Shown piece after piece: positions 36,859 through 47,673 of a stretch of DNA of 64,000 nucleotides. The notes below the pieces were generated by a model. That model did not search any database. It was given only the letters and a program-made list of their open reading frames with translations, and was not told where the DNA came from. The stretch is from contig CAJINV010000011.1 in assembly GCA_905178155.1 (NCBI GenBank), forward strand, positions 3,133,144 to 3,197,143, in the 5' to 3' direction. This DNA is from Amoebophrya sp. A120 (Eukaryota > Sar > Dinophyceae > Syndiniales > Amoebophryaceae). How positions within the stretch are numbered: the stretch's first letter is position 1; each line of letters begins with the position of its first letter. The position numbers and the translations under genes were made by a program.

Positions 36859-37233
36859 TCTTTTGCTTCTTTTCCGTCCTTTGAAGAGAACAGTATATGT
36901 GCGTCCTTGTATGTGCAAAAACACGTGCTTCTCCCTTACGCCATTCGTCTTGCTCCTATTTGTTTCTTTGCTGATGCTTCTGCAGCGAACTAAAAAGTGA
37001 CGACTTAAACAACTTCAATTCGTTGAAGGCAATGAAACAAACCGCAATGTTGAAACAAGTCCGCCGCCCCTCGCGGGGATACTAGACCCGCCATGTGAAA
37101 CATGGCCCAGGTGATTCTTCTGGGGCGTTCTAGTAGAAGCCAACGAACGCGACACCAGTTAAAAACGGGCCGGCGTAGCCGGTACTTACGCTGCGAGCAA
37201 AGAACAAGATGCGGCCTCCCATAAAAAAGGGGG
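36859..37233. other. spacer with small palindromes
   Basis: About 375 bp. Includes hairpin-capable pairs near 37085-37110 (CCATGT then ACATGG) and near 37168-37182 (GGCCGGC then GCCGG). Composition shifts to GC-rich at its right edge. No gene seen. Confidence 0.4.
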
Positions 37234-37734
37234 CTATCCGAAAGTGATGACACCTACAGCGGAGGCACCAACACGCACCATCCTACACGGGCAGCAGCGA
37301 CGCGCGAGGCAAAGCAGGCGCCGGCAACGTCGCGCCCCGGCGAAGTGCGGAAGATCGGCGCGCGGCCGTCGCCGCCCCTGCTGAAGTGCCGCGCCAAGCC
37401 GGGGCCGCGCCGGGCGGCTGGCAGACAGTAGGACGGGCGCAGCCACTGCCGAAAGCCTCCCCATGCGCGACGGACGGCCCGCCGGCCCGGCCGCCAATAC
37501 TTGCCTCTCGCTCTTGATGCGCTTGACCTCTTCGGGATTTGCGTCTATCCCTGCGGGGGCCCTGCTCCCGGTCGTTGCTTTGTACTCCTTAAAACGCGCG
37601 AAGCATTCAGCGCCTTCCGCTAAATTTCCGAGCTCGAAAATGGCGTCGTGAGCTCCGGCATGATAAATTTGCTCAGAAGCGCCGGCCAGCTCGCGGTCTT
37701 GCTCTGTCGTGCGAATTACCGCGGCGCTTGCCAT
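37234..37734 (-). CDS. doubtful first exon of a hypothetical gene
   Basis: ATG 37734 opens a frame whose first 78 residues (MASAAVIRTTEQDRELAGAS and onward to KRIKSERQ, ending at 37501) have ordinary gene-like composition. A good donor, CAA|GTATTGG, follows at 37500. Past it the frame turns Arg/Ala/Pro-rich and enters GC-rich sequence, so codons below 37500 are probably intron. No matching next exon was found. It may be a genuine first exon, or a gene broken by the GC-rich sequence. Confidence 0.35.
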   Translation of the reverse strand: MASAAVIRTTEQDRELAGASEQIYHAGAHDAIFELGNLAEGAECFARFKEYKATTGSRAPAGIDANPEEVKRIKSERQVLAAGPAGRPSRMGRLSAVAAPVLLSASRPARPRLGAALQQGRRRPRADLPHFAGARRCRRLLCLARRCCPCRMVRVGASAVGVITFG

Positions 37735-38960
37735 GGTTTTCAAGTAGCCGGGGTTTCTTCTTGGGTCTAACCGGGCCCCTGCTTTTCGTGCTGCAGGGGT
37801 TTCACCTGGCCGGCCTTGCGCTCGGTATCGCTCTGGCCCCGCGCGCGCACACGCAAGAAGGCCGGCGAAGGCAGCGCCAAAGCTTTCGGGTGAACAGTCC
37901 GGGCGCCGGCAACTGGGCTGGGGGGCCAGAGCAGCCGGGGCGCTCTGCCATGTGCCTTGTTCGACATCAATTCGACGCAGGCACGCGGGTCAGTGCGACG
38001 AACGTCCTGGGTGCCCCCCGGCGTGCCCGTGGCCCCGCCATGCAAATGGGCAACACCCCGGACGAGCCCCGCCCGCCCCGTCCGGGCGCCGAAAATCGCC
38101 AAGCAGCTGGCGCCCGCCGCCCTCGTTGGATGGGGGTCGCAGCTCCTTCGGCGCAAATCAGGGAGGCCCGGACCGCTTCGCCCGCCCGCGCCTGCAAGTA
38201 GCCACAAGCCAGCCCGTGCAAAGGGCGGCGGCTGGCGCGTTTTCGTCGGCAGCAAGTGCAAAGCGCCACCGTTCCGGGATTCTTGTGGCCGGTAAACTGC
38301 CAGCGGGCAGAGGAAGCTGGGGGCCCGGGAACACACACGCCCCACACCGCTCGCCCACTCCTGGACGAAGGAAGCAAAAAGGCGAGCACAGTCTCAGACG
38401 CATGGGCTTGGACTTCAAGCCCTGCGCTTCCTCGGGGCCGCAGCCTGCCGCGCCTTCCGTCGCGCCGCGACAGCCCTTAACGCGCCGCCGCCTTTCTAGG
38501 GCCTTTGTGCAGGTCCGTTGCCAAGTTCCCCAGCGCCGGGCAGCGATGGCCCCCGAAATAAAAAAGCCCGCAACCGCCCCACCACATCACCCAGGCGCGT
38601 GGCTATCGCGTTTATACCCGACGCCTGCGAACCAGAGAGACGCCTTGCGCCCTATGCGGGCGCGCAGCAATGCAACGGCGCACCCCTGCGAACGCGGCGC
38701 GGCTTCGGGGCCCGGGAAATGGGCGCGCTACGTGTGTGAACCCGCGCCTGCCTCCTGAGGGCGCGCCCTCGACCCTCTTCCCGGGGCCATCTAGTGGCCA
38801 GACAGGTGCGGCCCTATGGCGCGAGCGCGCCTTCGAAGACCGGAGCCCTGCGCCCCCGGCTTTTCTAATCACTGAAAACGCTGGCGGACGGCTCGCGGCG
38901 GCTCTCTCCAAGGGTGGCCGTGAGCAGATGCCGCGCCGCACAGCAACATCAGATAACGGC
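37235..38960. other. GC-rich island
   Basis: GC is about 70-80% on sampled lines against roughly 50% around it, apart from the normal-composition patch at 37500-37734. Overlapping long frames on both strands are what such composition produces by chance, and none shows a recognisable domain. No flanking repeats or terminal motifs were found. It could be an inserted element or a structural DNA domain. Confidence 0.55.
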
Positions 38961-39260
38961 TTGCATTTCTCAAAAGGCAGCGAAGATCTTTCAAAAAGCC
39001 GTCGAACGCGAAGATCTTGAAGGCATCCGAACTGAAGAGTACTTCTTCATATCTTTTCTTCACACGAAGAGGAACACCGCCGGCACAAGATGGAGAAGCC
39101 ACCACAAAAAACACTTCTATTCCCTCGGGTTGCAGCAAACAGTGCCTGCATGTTTATGCACTATGCTTTTGCGCCGTGCGTATGCGAAGATACTAGCTTG
39201 CAACTTATTGCAAAAATAGTCCGAACGATACTTATTCTTGAATTTTGAAAATCTTCTTCT
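38961..39260. other. spacer, nothing identified
   Basis: Normal-GC sequence after the island, up to the stop of the CxxC protein gene. No supported feature. Confidence 0.4.
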
Positions 39261-40190
39261 TCACGTCATCAACTCACTTAATCCGGTCGCGTACTCGGTA
39301 AGCACTGTCGGGTCACAAAAAACCGGTTTTTTCACGTATATTTTCTCGCCGTCGTCCACAATACAGTCATCATCGATCAGACGTTGCACGGTCAACAAAC
39401 TACTTGCATCCACTTCCTCGTTCCAGAGCAAGCGCAAAAACTCCTGCCGATCGCTGCTCGACGTCGATGCTCCAGGCGCAGCAGCTCGTCCACTGGAATT
39501 TGTATTGGATTTTTTACAACTATCCTTCCCCTTATTCTGCTGCTGACAAGCACCTGCCGCGCTTTGGTGTCCTTCTGCCGTGCTGGCAACAAACCCTGGG
39601 AGCAATACTTTGAACTGCGCCGCCGGTAACCGCCAAGGCGACCCGGTTTTGTATGTGTCGAGAACCTTCGGGCCGATACCCTCGCGAAGCGTCCACTTGC
39701 CGTTGATATTTCGGTACGCGGGGGTGATAGGAATGGTTCGAGCGCAGTAGTGGTTTTTGATGTTATAATTTTCGCCATTTTTATCATCGACTTCTCGGTC
39801 TCCTCCTGTGGAAAAATCACAATTTTCGAACAAAACGGGGATATGCGGGGTTAAAGGCATGGGGTTTTTCAAAAATTCCTCTCTCTGCTCGACGACCGCA
39901 AAAGCTTCCTCGTATTTGATCTCCACACAGGTGGCACACGGATAGTAGGTAAGGGTATACCCGTTGGCGGGGAGACGCTGTTGTACTTGGACGTTTGCTT
40001 TACTCGCATTATCATGTGCTTTCCTGTCCAGAATCCGGCGCTTTACGAGCTTGACGATTTCCTCGCTTTCGGCATCGTGAAGCGTTCGCTTCAGCTGCCC
40101 AGTCAGCGTCGGGTGGACCTCGACAGTGTCCAGGACGAAAAGGTGGTAAGACCCGCAGAGAACGCACTGGCTTATCGTCGCGATCTCCAT
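39261..40190 (-). CDS. hypothetical protein with two CxxC motifs
   Basis: Intronless, 309 residues from ATG 40190. CVLC near residue 9 and CATC near residue 84 could together bind zinc. A Gln/Ser/Gly/Ala-rich linker (~210-245) separates the main part from a C-terminal segment (FLRLLWNEEVDASSLLTVQR). I do not recognise the family, and no catalytic motif stands out. Confidence 0.7.
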   Translation of the reverse strand: MEIATISQCVLCGSYHLFVLDTVEVHPTLTGQLKRTLHDAESEEIVKLVKRRILDRKAHDNASKANVQVQQRLPANGYTLTYYPCATCVEIKYEEAFAVVEQREEFLKNPMPLTPHIPVLFENCDFSTGGDREVDDKNGENYNIKNHYCARTIPITPAYRNINGKWTLREGIGPKVLDTYKTGSPWRLPAAQFKVLLPGFVASTAEGHQSAAGACQQQNKGKDSCKKSNTNSSGRAAAPGASTSSSDRQEFLRLLWNEEVDASSLLTVQRLIDDDCIVDDGEKIYVKKPVFCDPTVLTEYATGLSELMT

Positions 40191-40790
40191 CAGCAGAGAT
40201 GGGAAGTTTTGGGGTTATTGTGCGAGAAACAAGTGTATAGGGCTTTACCGCTGCATGCTACTCTCCTTGTTTTCACGCGACGCACCTCCATGGTCTGAGA
40301 GCATCTACTTCGGCTTTATTTTCACGCCTCACACACATCACCGCGGGAAACATGCGGGAAGGTGTGGGGGATTCGGAATGTTACGTCATTGTTTGCGAAA
40401 ATGTATGGTGAATCTAGCTGCTGTTAAAATGCGAAACAAAATGAAAATATCTTGAATTTATTTCAGGAAAACGAAACGGTGTACATATTAGCGGGTGGGG
40501 ATGGGGTCCTGGTTGTGGTTGGTTTCTTACCGCATTTCATATCCATCTTTTTGCCTGTACCTGCAACGACTCCTACGTACCGTGGTGGCCTTGCGCACAT
40601 CATGAAAAACTAAAGCATCACTGTAGTTTCCATCGGGATGAACACTGTTCACCGGAAGAATCATCGCGAGGGAAGAACATCGCGCGCTCTAGTAGGAAAA
40701 ACTAGATCTTCGTCTTTTCTCAAGCGAATTTTTCATCTTAGTTGCGACTGACTGTACGTTTTTATTCCAAATAAGTACAACTCTTCTACT
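40191..40790. other. intergenic, no supported gene
   Basis: 600 bp of normal composition. No frame or RNA structure that I can defend. Confidence 0.5.
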
Positions 40791-42457
40791 CTACGTCGGT
40801 GGTCTTATCATACTGACTCCTTCCGTGCTCGCTTTACACCGATATTTCTGCGAAAAGACCTTGTCTGCACAAAGCTTCAACTCCCCGAAATACTCGAAGA
40901 TCCCGTCCTCCTGCTGTCTCGCGAGTCGGAACCACCACGAAATCAGCCTCGACCCCGTCTCCCCTGTGCCGGCTACGACAGCCGTTACCACTTGTTTATT
41001 TGTGTCACCAGAGGGAGGTCGGGCTTCCGACTGCGATTTATTCTGCTCTCCTTCTTGCGTGGAAGTGGCTGATGGCTCGGTACTGCTGCTGCTGCTGCTG
41101 CTTGAGGATGTGGAACCTGATGCACTGCTCGTTCCTGTCGACAACTCAATACTAATTTTCGTCTTCGACACGGTCGTAAACCCGCCCTCCGCCACACTCG
41201 CGTCGTTCAGCGTTTGCATCACAAGTTTCGTGCCCTTCTCGTACTCGAGTAGCTTCCTGGTGATGATGGACTCCCGGCGTTCTTCCTCACTCAACTCCAC
41301 GTCCTTTGAACAGAGGTGCATCACTTGCCCGACCTGTAAGGGAATTCAAACACACTAGGAAAAGGGAATGCAAAAAGTCCGACACTTGCAAGAAAGATGC
41401 TGCAGCTTCCCACAACTACACATGCGTGATTCCCGTCGCCGCGATCTATTTTTGCCATCACAAACATCATAGTACTCCGGTTTGTTAGTAGGCGCAAAAA
41501 TTAAAACATTACCTGTTCGAGCTTCTGCTTCTCCCCGACAATCTTTGCATACTTCAGCGTCGGATGCGTTTCCGCGTCCCAACTCGGCACGTCGGTAAGC
41601 AAGTCAAACACAACATCTTTATACGAATTCGCCGATTTCGCTCCTAAAGGGACCGGCAACTGCACTTGACAGAGCCACTCCACGGGGTGCCCTTTCTTCT
41701 TCACGTAGCGCAGGTAGAGATGGTCTAGCACGATGAGCAGGACGACGGAGAGAAGGATGGCGCACCACCAGAAAAAAAAGAACTTCACCAGCTGTTGTGG
41801 TTTTTTTTCGATTTTGATCTTGATAGATGGCATAATTGATGAAAAATCCGGTGCAGTGCAATAAAAAAGCTGGGCGCGTCGAATGCGAATCTGCTTTTGT
41901 ATACGAAATTACTCATAGTCACACATGCTTCTGCAGAAGGAGAAGAACCAATTATGCATCACTATCTTTACGTATGGAAACGGAGCGAGGAAGGTCGACT
42001 TTTTCTTCCTTTTTCCCGACATGTAGTTGCTCAATCCACTCCACCACGACTTGCTCGCATTCTGGGTCTCCTGTTCAACATCTCCGACATTCTTGCTGTT
42101 CCCCTCCCCCGTAGTAGTTCCGTGGTCTGCAGAAGGAACTGCAGTATTTTTACCTCCTACAGCTGCTGTACTTGGTGACTCATGCACCACTCCTTCTGGA
42201 AGTAGATCATCCCCAGCAGCTTCCACGGAACTGGGCGGCAACTCGTTTTTCCGAATTTTCTTCAGCTGGCTCTCCTCCACGATTTCCCCCGTTGCTGCGT
42301 TCAGAATTCCGCCGTCGGGCGCCACGGAAAAAGAAATCGTTTTCGTCGTCGTCGCGGGCGGGGCGGCGGCGGCTGTTGCGATGGCCGGGATGGGGAAAAA
42401 GACTGCGGAGAGCAATACTACGCAGAGAAAACGACATCGCGACAGCAAGGGCTTCAT
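40791..42457 (-). CDS. single-pass membrane protein with signal peptide
   Basis: Three exons: 41972-42457, 41513-41818 and 40791-41333, giving 1335 nt, 444 residues. MKPLLSRCRFLCVVLLSAVF is a strong signal peptide. A ~135-residue acidic and polar lumenal or extracellular part follows. A basic stretch (KIKIEKKPQQ) leads into a transmembrane helix (FFFFWWCAILLSVVLLIVL) near residue 180. The cytosolic part has a folded section (LPVPLGAKSANSYKDVVFDL), a charged helix (ELSEEERRESIITRKLLEY), a Ser-rich linker and a final helix. All introns are GT-AG and phase 0. The layout recalls ER membrane proteins such as CCDC47, but I see no sequence match. Confidence 0.75.
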
Positions 42458-43143
42458 TTTTACGAGACAATTCACAAGAGAAGTTTGACTGGCAATGGGT
42501 AGTGAAATTCAACTTCAAAGTCGACTTGTACTTGAAACAAATTGTGAATAAATTAGGTGGGGCTTTGGATACATCAAAAGTTGTACTAGTAGTAGCGCGG
42601 GTTAAAAATACCGAAGGAACGAGGTTCCGTCAAAAAACAGGCATACTCGGTGGGGCGTGGGGAGAAATCGAGTAAGCAAGTGCACCTCAGTCTGTGTTCT
42701 GTTGGTAATCAAAAAGTAAAGTTCTTTCGTGATCACAAATCAGTTCAGTTCCGGATTGACACACATACTAGCGTCTAAAATATGCGGGACAAAGATCCAT
42801 TCTCGGCGAGAAACTCGAACACTGGTTTTCCACGGTTTTGCTCCGGACCTTCACTTCACCGCTGTTCCCCCAGCGATGAAAGTGAAAAATATATTGCAAA
42901 GAACTGGGTACTTATGTAATTGATTTCCTATGAAGGTAATACGTAACTCAGTTACGCTCCCTTTGCGTCGCTTGAAAAGTTATAAGTGTCGCCATTGTAG
43001 TGCCGTGACAAGAATGTCGCCGGACAACTTCTAGAGCTGGGTGTGGGTCTTTGGTACAACAGCTATGTGTGGTCAACAGCTGATGCATATGAGAGGGAGT
43101 AAACCTCGTGCAAAGGCGCAGAGGACGCCCCGTCACCGCCGAC
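42458..43143. other. intergenic, no supported gene
   Basis: About 690 bp. Nothing recognised on either strand. Confidence 0.5.
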
Positions 43144-46100
43144 CTACTTGTCCCACCCATCCTCCCCGTCGAAGCCGACAAACCCGGTGAGCAGAAAGAC
43201 CGGGAAGTAGGGCTTGCGCTCGATCTGGGAGCACCAGTTCCAGGCGGAGGTGAGTCTCCCGTCCACGCAACTACCGGCGTCGAAGAAGTTGTCCCCGCCG
43301 GACCCATCGAACGCGTGGCGGAAAAAGTCGGCGAGGATTAGTTTCTGCAATCGCTTCACGCCGCCAAAGCTGTCGATCAGCCTGATAAAGTCGACAATTT
43401 TGGGTGAATTTGTTATGATTTGCAAGTGGATGAAAACGAGTAAATTGCAACCAAAGACAGAGCGGACTCCCTGGCCGCCCCCATTTCTTCGTACGTAGTG
43501 TCGTGAAAAAAACAGTCAGTAGAAAACAACTTTTTATATTATACCCCTTATTGTGCTCCCCCACCTCGCTGTACAGCTTGGGTATTTTGTCCAAGCACAA
43601 CACGATCGGCTGACATATTCTGGGCACTTGGGCGTACTTGTCGATGAACATCAAGGCGTTGGGGACGTTGTGGTCGCCCAGGTGGATTTGGTTGGACCCA
43701 ATCCACACGCCGACCTGCTTCTGCACTTTCTCTAATATTCTGCTCATGGCCGCCTGCACGCGCTGACAGGGCTGCACGCGGTGCAGGCCCTGGCCGGTGG
43801 AAGTTAGGGTGTAGGGGTGATCCGGGTCAAGCAGATCGTGTTCTGCGTAGTGCCACAGCTGGAACATGTGGGCCAGAACTTCGCGCCAGAGGAGGAGAGA
43901 CTGGAGCACGAACCTGTGTTTTGTTCTGCATATATGAAGATTTTTTCTTGCATCTTCTTCCGCAGTGCCTATATGCAGTGTCGTCGAGGAAGCATCGTTC
44001 TGGGTAGAATTTTCTCGGCAAAAGAAGGGAGTTGTGACCCCATGAAAGACAAAGGATGCATCAAGGAATCAACATTAATATTCTGCAACACAATTTAATA
44101 CCTGTATTGCCGTTCGTGCGTGTGGCTGAGCCTCGCGCCATGCTGCCCCTCTGCAATGGACAAGGTCAGTTTTGGATCGTCCCCGGGATCCGCCGGGGAG
44201 AAGAATTCCTTCAAATATTCCAGCAACCTGTCACACGGTTCCCGGTTGAACCGCAGATAGGTGCTGTGATCACCCAAAGAGGCGACGCACTGTTCTATTG
44301 TGTCTTCATCCAACGATTCGGAATTCCCATGGTAGCCTATCGTGCTGGTGTCATCCCCCTGGACGTCGTAGCCGCGGAAATACCCGTATCTTGGCGCGAC
44401 CCGTCTTGTAGAAGTCGCGTACTTGCTCTGCAGTGACTTTTTCGCATTTTGCTTCGTCCGCAAGTCTTTCTCCACTTCTCTTCTTGACCTGCCCCTATCG
44501 CGGATTTCCATGGTGGCTTGGTGCAGGAGAGGGTCGGAGAGAAGCTTGATACCCGACGGGTGTTGGGACAGAACCTGGCGGGGGTTTGTGGGATAATTGA
44601 TGCCTTTGCGTAGTTGTACATGAAAATACGAGTTGTACTTGTAGTGCCTGCTCCTACCTAGCTACTTACGTGCCGAATGTTTGTCATCATGCGAATATAC
44701 CAAAAGCAAAACTCCAAAAACTCCAAATGAAAACAATACGTCCCACACGGTCCGGACTTCCTGAACGCATGAGAAGCCGAGCAGCTCGCTGATGTCCTTG
44801 CTGTTGCTGTCCTGCATGACATACATCATCTTCCCGTAGGCCTCGCGCATGCGCTCCGGATTCAGGATCTTATACCTCCTCCCGATTTCGAAAACCTGTT
44901 TGATGATTTCATTCAGTTTGCGAAGCGACCACAGGTACTCGCAACAAAACAAGTAGTGCCACTAGTTCGTTGCACTGCTCCAATGATGAAGACGGTAAAA
45001 GTGGTCTGTCAGGGCTCAAATCCATCAATACCGCCCGGAAAAAATCCCGATATTCTGCGAACTCCCTGGTCTTCAGCAACTGCTGCCCTTTCTCGTAGGC
45101 CTGCGACACCAATATTCCCGATAACAACGCGCACATTTGCTTCATCATTATCGTGGTTCGCTTCATCGCCAGCCTGGGGTTGTTTGGGTCCACCGGCACG
45201 CCGTCGACCTTATCCGTGTAGCTGCTTACTGCCGTGGCCCCTTCTATCAACCTCAAATAGGGCCTCTCGTTGTACGAAAGCCGTATCGGAACGAACTTAC
45301 TCCGGTCCAGAAAACTCATCTCTTGGTCGTTTATGGTCGCCGAATCCGCATCGGCCATTAGCGCATCGTCGTTCACTTCTCCGTCCCCGTATTTTATCTC
45401 CTGGTACTGCAGTGCGGCATATCGCAAGAAAAAACTGTCTCACTGTGAACCTGTGATGCAGAGAACGAAACGCCAAAGCGTTTGTCTTGCTAGACCCGCA
45501 ACACAATGGATCTCTAAGCGTGTTCTCCCTTGGGAAACGCGCATGGCAAAATTTCTGTGTCATGTTTGACAAACTTGTGATGCAGATCTTGCAAAACCAT
45601 CACAGCGAAACAGTTTTTTCTTCGGATACGGCGGCCTCTTTCTCTAATTCCTCCGTGGTCTTCGCCGTGGTGCCGTGGTTCGGCTGCTTAGAGGAAGATG
45701 TTGAACCTGTAGCTGAACTAGTAGTTCCATTTGCACTTGATTTATTGCCAGACGGACCGGTTGAGCTTGAGGACGCGGTGGGGAGATCTTTTAGTAAAAG
45801 TTCTACCTCCTCACCCAGCTTCCCCGGCTTTCTCCTCAAGTTCGCCACAATCTGCTGCAAGGTTTTCGCATCAAATTTGGTGAAGTCCTGTTTATAAAAT
45901 TATTTTCATGTTTATAAACATGGTGAAAGTGTGTTCATTCACCTCCAAGGAAAGGAAGGATCGAGACAAAAGTAATTATGCAATATAGAAGTAGATCACG
46001 CGACCAAACACAAGCGACTGCAAAAACAAGTCGTCCTTCTTTAATTATCTTTCCGCTGAAAAAAAAATTCATACCGGTGGCGGTAGCCTTTCCACCTCCC

Positions 46101-46221
46101 CCTCATTTGACCTTGCCGTGTCGACTGCGCAAGCAGTGGAAGCGGACGACGACGTGACCATGGGCTCATCCGCGGGGGACATGGAAACGTCAGAATCGTT
46201 TGGCGCACTCGCAGTTGCCAT
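43144..46221 (-). CDS. DUF2009 / UPF0652 family protein
   Basis: Exons 46075-46221, 45629-45887, 44963-45414, 44740-44937, 44102-44574, 43545-43913 and 43144-43381 sum to 2136 nt, 711 residues. The family is conserved across eukaryotes with unknown function. Recognised in order: FVPIRLSYNERPYLRLIEGA; YTDKVD; LWSLRKLNEIIKQVFEIGRR; the YLRFNREPCDRLLEYLKEFF block; GARLSHTHERQY; LQSLLLWREVLAHMF; HLGDHNVPNALMFIDKY; FDGSGGDNFFDAGSCVDGR; and the closing KPYFPVFLLTGFVGFDGEDG. One exon junction is an introner (45419-45628). At 44938-44962 the frame shifts with only a 25-nt candidate intron (GT to AG) to explain it. The N-terminal 130 residues are Ser/Thr/Gly-rich linker. Confidence 0.93.
45419..45628. 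mobile_element. introner, family 5
   Basis: 210 bp, inverted ends near CAAGAAAAAACTGTTTCACT, flanked by CGGC at 45415-45418 and 45629-45632. Removing the element plus one copy joins LEKEAA to ALQYQEIKYG in frame in the DUF2009 gene. No phase-compatible GT-AG pair was found at the borders. Confidence 0.85.
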
Positions 46222-47673
46222 GGTTTCTTTCGACAGCAACAATCTATATACCTCTCAAGCGTAGAGTCTATAGTTCTCTTTTTACTTCTGCTGTATAAAC
46301 AGCGTCGGTAAATACACTAAGATGCTATCTACTTCACAGTTTGCTGCCGCTGTTGCAGCTTCTTACTATTTCTTTGCTACTTAATATCGTACTATGAAGC
46401 TAACTTTGTTCCTCTATGCCGCAGCCCTGTAGTTGTGAAGATTCGGTTAGATTGACAGAAAAGCTCTTTAGAGAAGAAATGGAGAAAAAAGTTGGACCTG
46501 GCAGTGTCGTTCGTGGAGACACTTCTTATCCAAACTGATCATTACTTTATTTAGTGCAAAAACTTTACTTGTAGTCAATTGCCATTGATTTCTCTCCAAG
46601 AAGTTTCTTTTGAGATTGTAAACCAACATCATAAGGTATCATCTCAGAACGATAGAACACAAACATTTCGTTCCTGCAATTAGCACAAATGTTTTGTTGC
46701 TAACAGTAGCAATGGCGATGCACAACTCGAGTCAAGACTCTGTTCGTCACGCGGCCCTCGCGACTTGGACTTGCTAGTCTCGCTTCCCAAGCTTTTGAAA
46801 AAAAAGACGTCTTGGGAGATTCGGAAATTTTTACATTCATTTTCATCAATCACAGACTGCCTTCCCCGCTTCTATTCGTAGCGTCAAGTTTTCTAAATCA
46901 TGAAGAAAATATAAATTTTTTGGAAAGCAAATTTCTCACCATACAAGCTATCGCAAATGACAAATCGTCTTTCCGAATCCGATACTTCTAAAATCTGAAA
47001 TTCAAAATTTTTGATTGCTCTGCTGGTATTGTGTCCACGAGAAAGCGACCCAACAATATATTCAATAAGAGTTGTACTTGTAGTATAAAGAAGCAAAAAA
47101 ATCGTAATAAGTCATCGAAAGGGACTCAACCAAAATACAGAGACGATAGCTTGTTCTTACATACCCATACATAGTACGCCTCGAAAAATTGACTTTTTTG
47201 TATCCCAAAAGTAAGGACAATCTTCCTAATTCTGTGCAAAACCACCTGAGCAGAGCAAATAGTACTGATTCAACTACATACCAGGCCGCAAACAAGTAAA
47301 TTTGAACTTCTTCGACCTGCAACGCTGTTCCTACGTGTTATCAAAGCTTGAAAACCTTTTCTACAGTGCAGCGGTGCGAAGGGACCGACTGACTGCACTG
47401 CGAAAAAGAAGAGGAAATAGAGGCAGGTATAAAAATCGTAAACTGTAAAAACGACTGTTCTATCCAAGAAACTTAGTTAACCTTTTCAACATCAAACTCG
47501 CGTCAGGTTTTCTTATTTTTCTTCGAGAAGGGCTGCCAACCTTTGATAGCGAAGCAAAAACGAAAACAGAAACGAGTCTCTCAACGCAGTGGAGGAAAAA
47601 AAATCATATTGAATTTCTGGTCGAAATTATACCTGATATGCATCAATCCCTGATACACTCGACTGGTGTGTCT
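46222..47673. other. AT-rich intergenic, no supported gene
   Basis: About 1.45 kb of AT-rich spacer upstream of the DUF2009 gene. Short minus-strand frames at 46893-47467 have no gene-like composition. Confidence 0.5.

Noticed and set aside
37728-38758. Long overlapping plus- and minus-strand ORFs in the GC-rich island
   Set aside because: Stop codons are rare at this GC content. The translations are Arg/Pro/Ala-rich with no domains and overlap on both strands.
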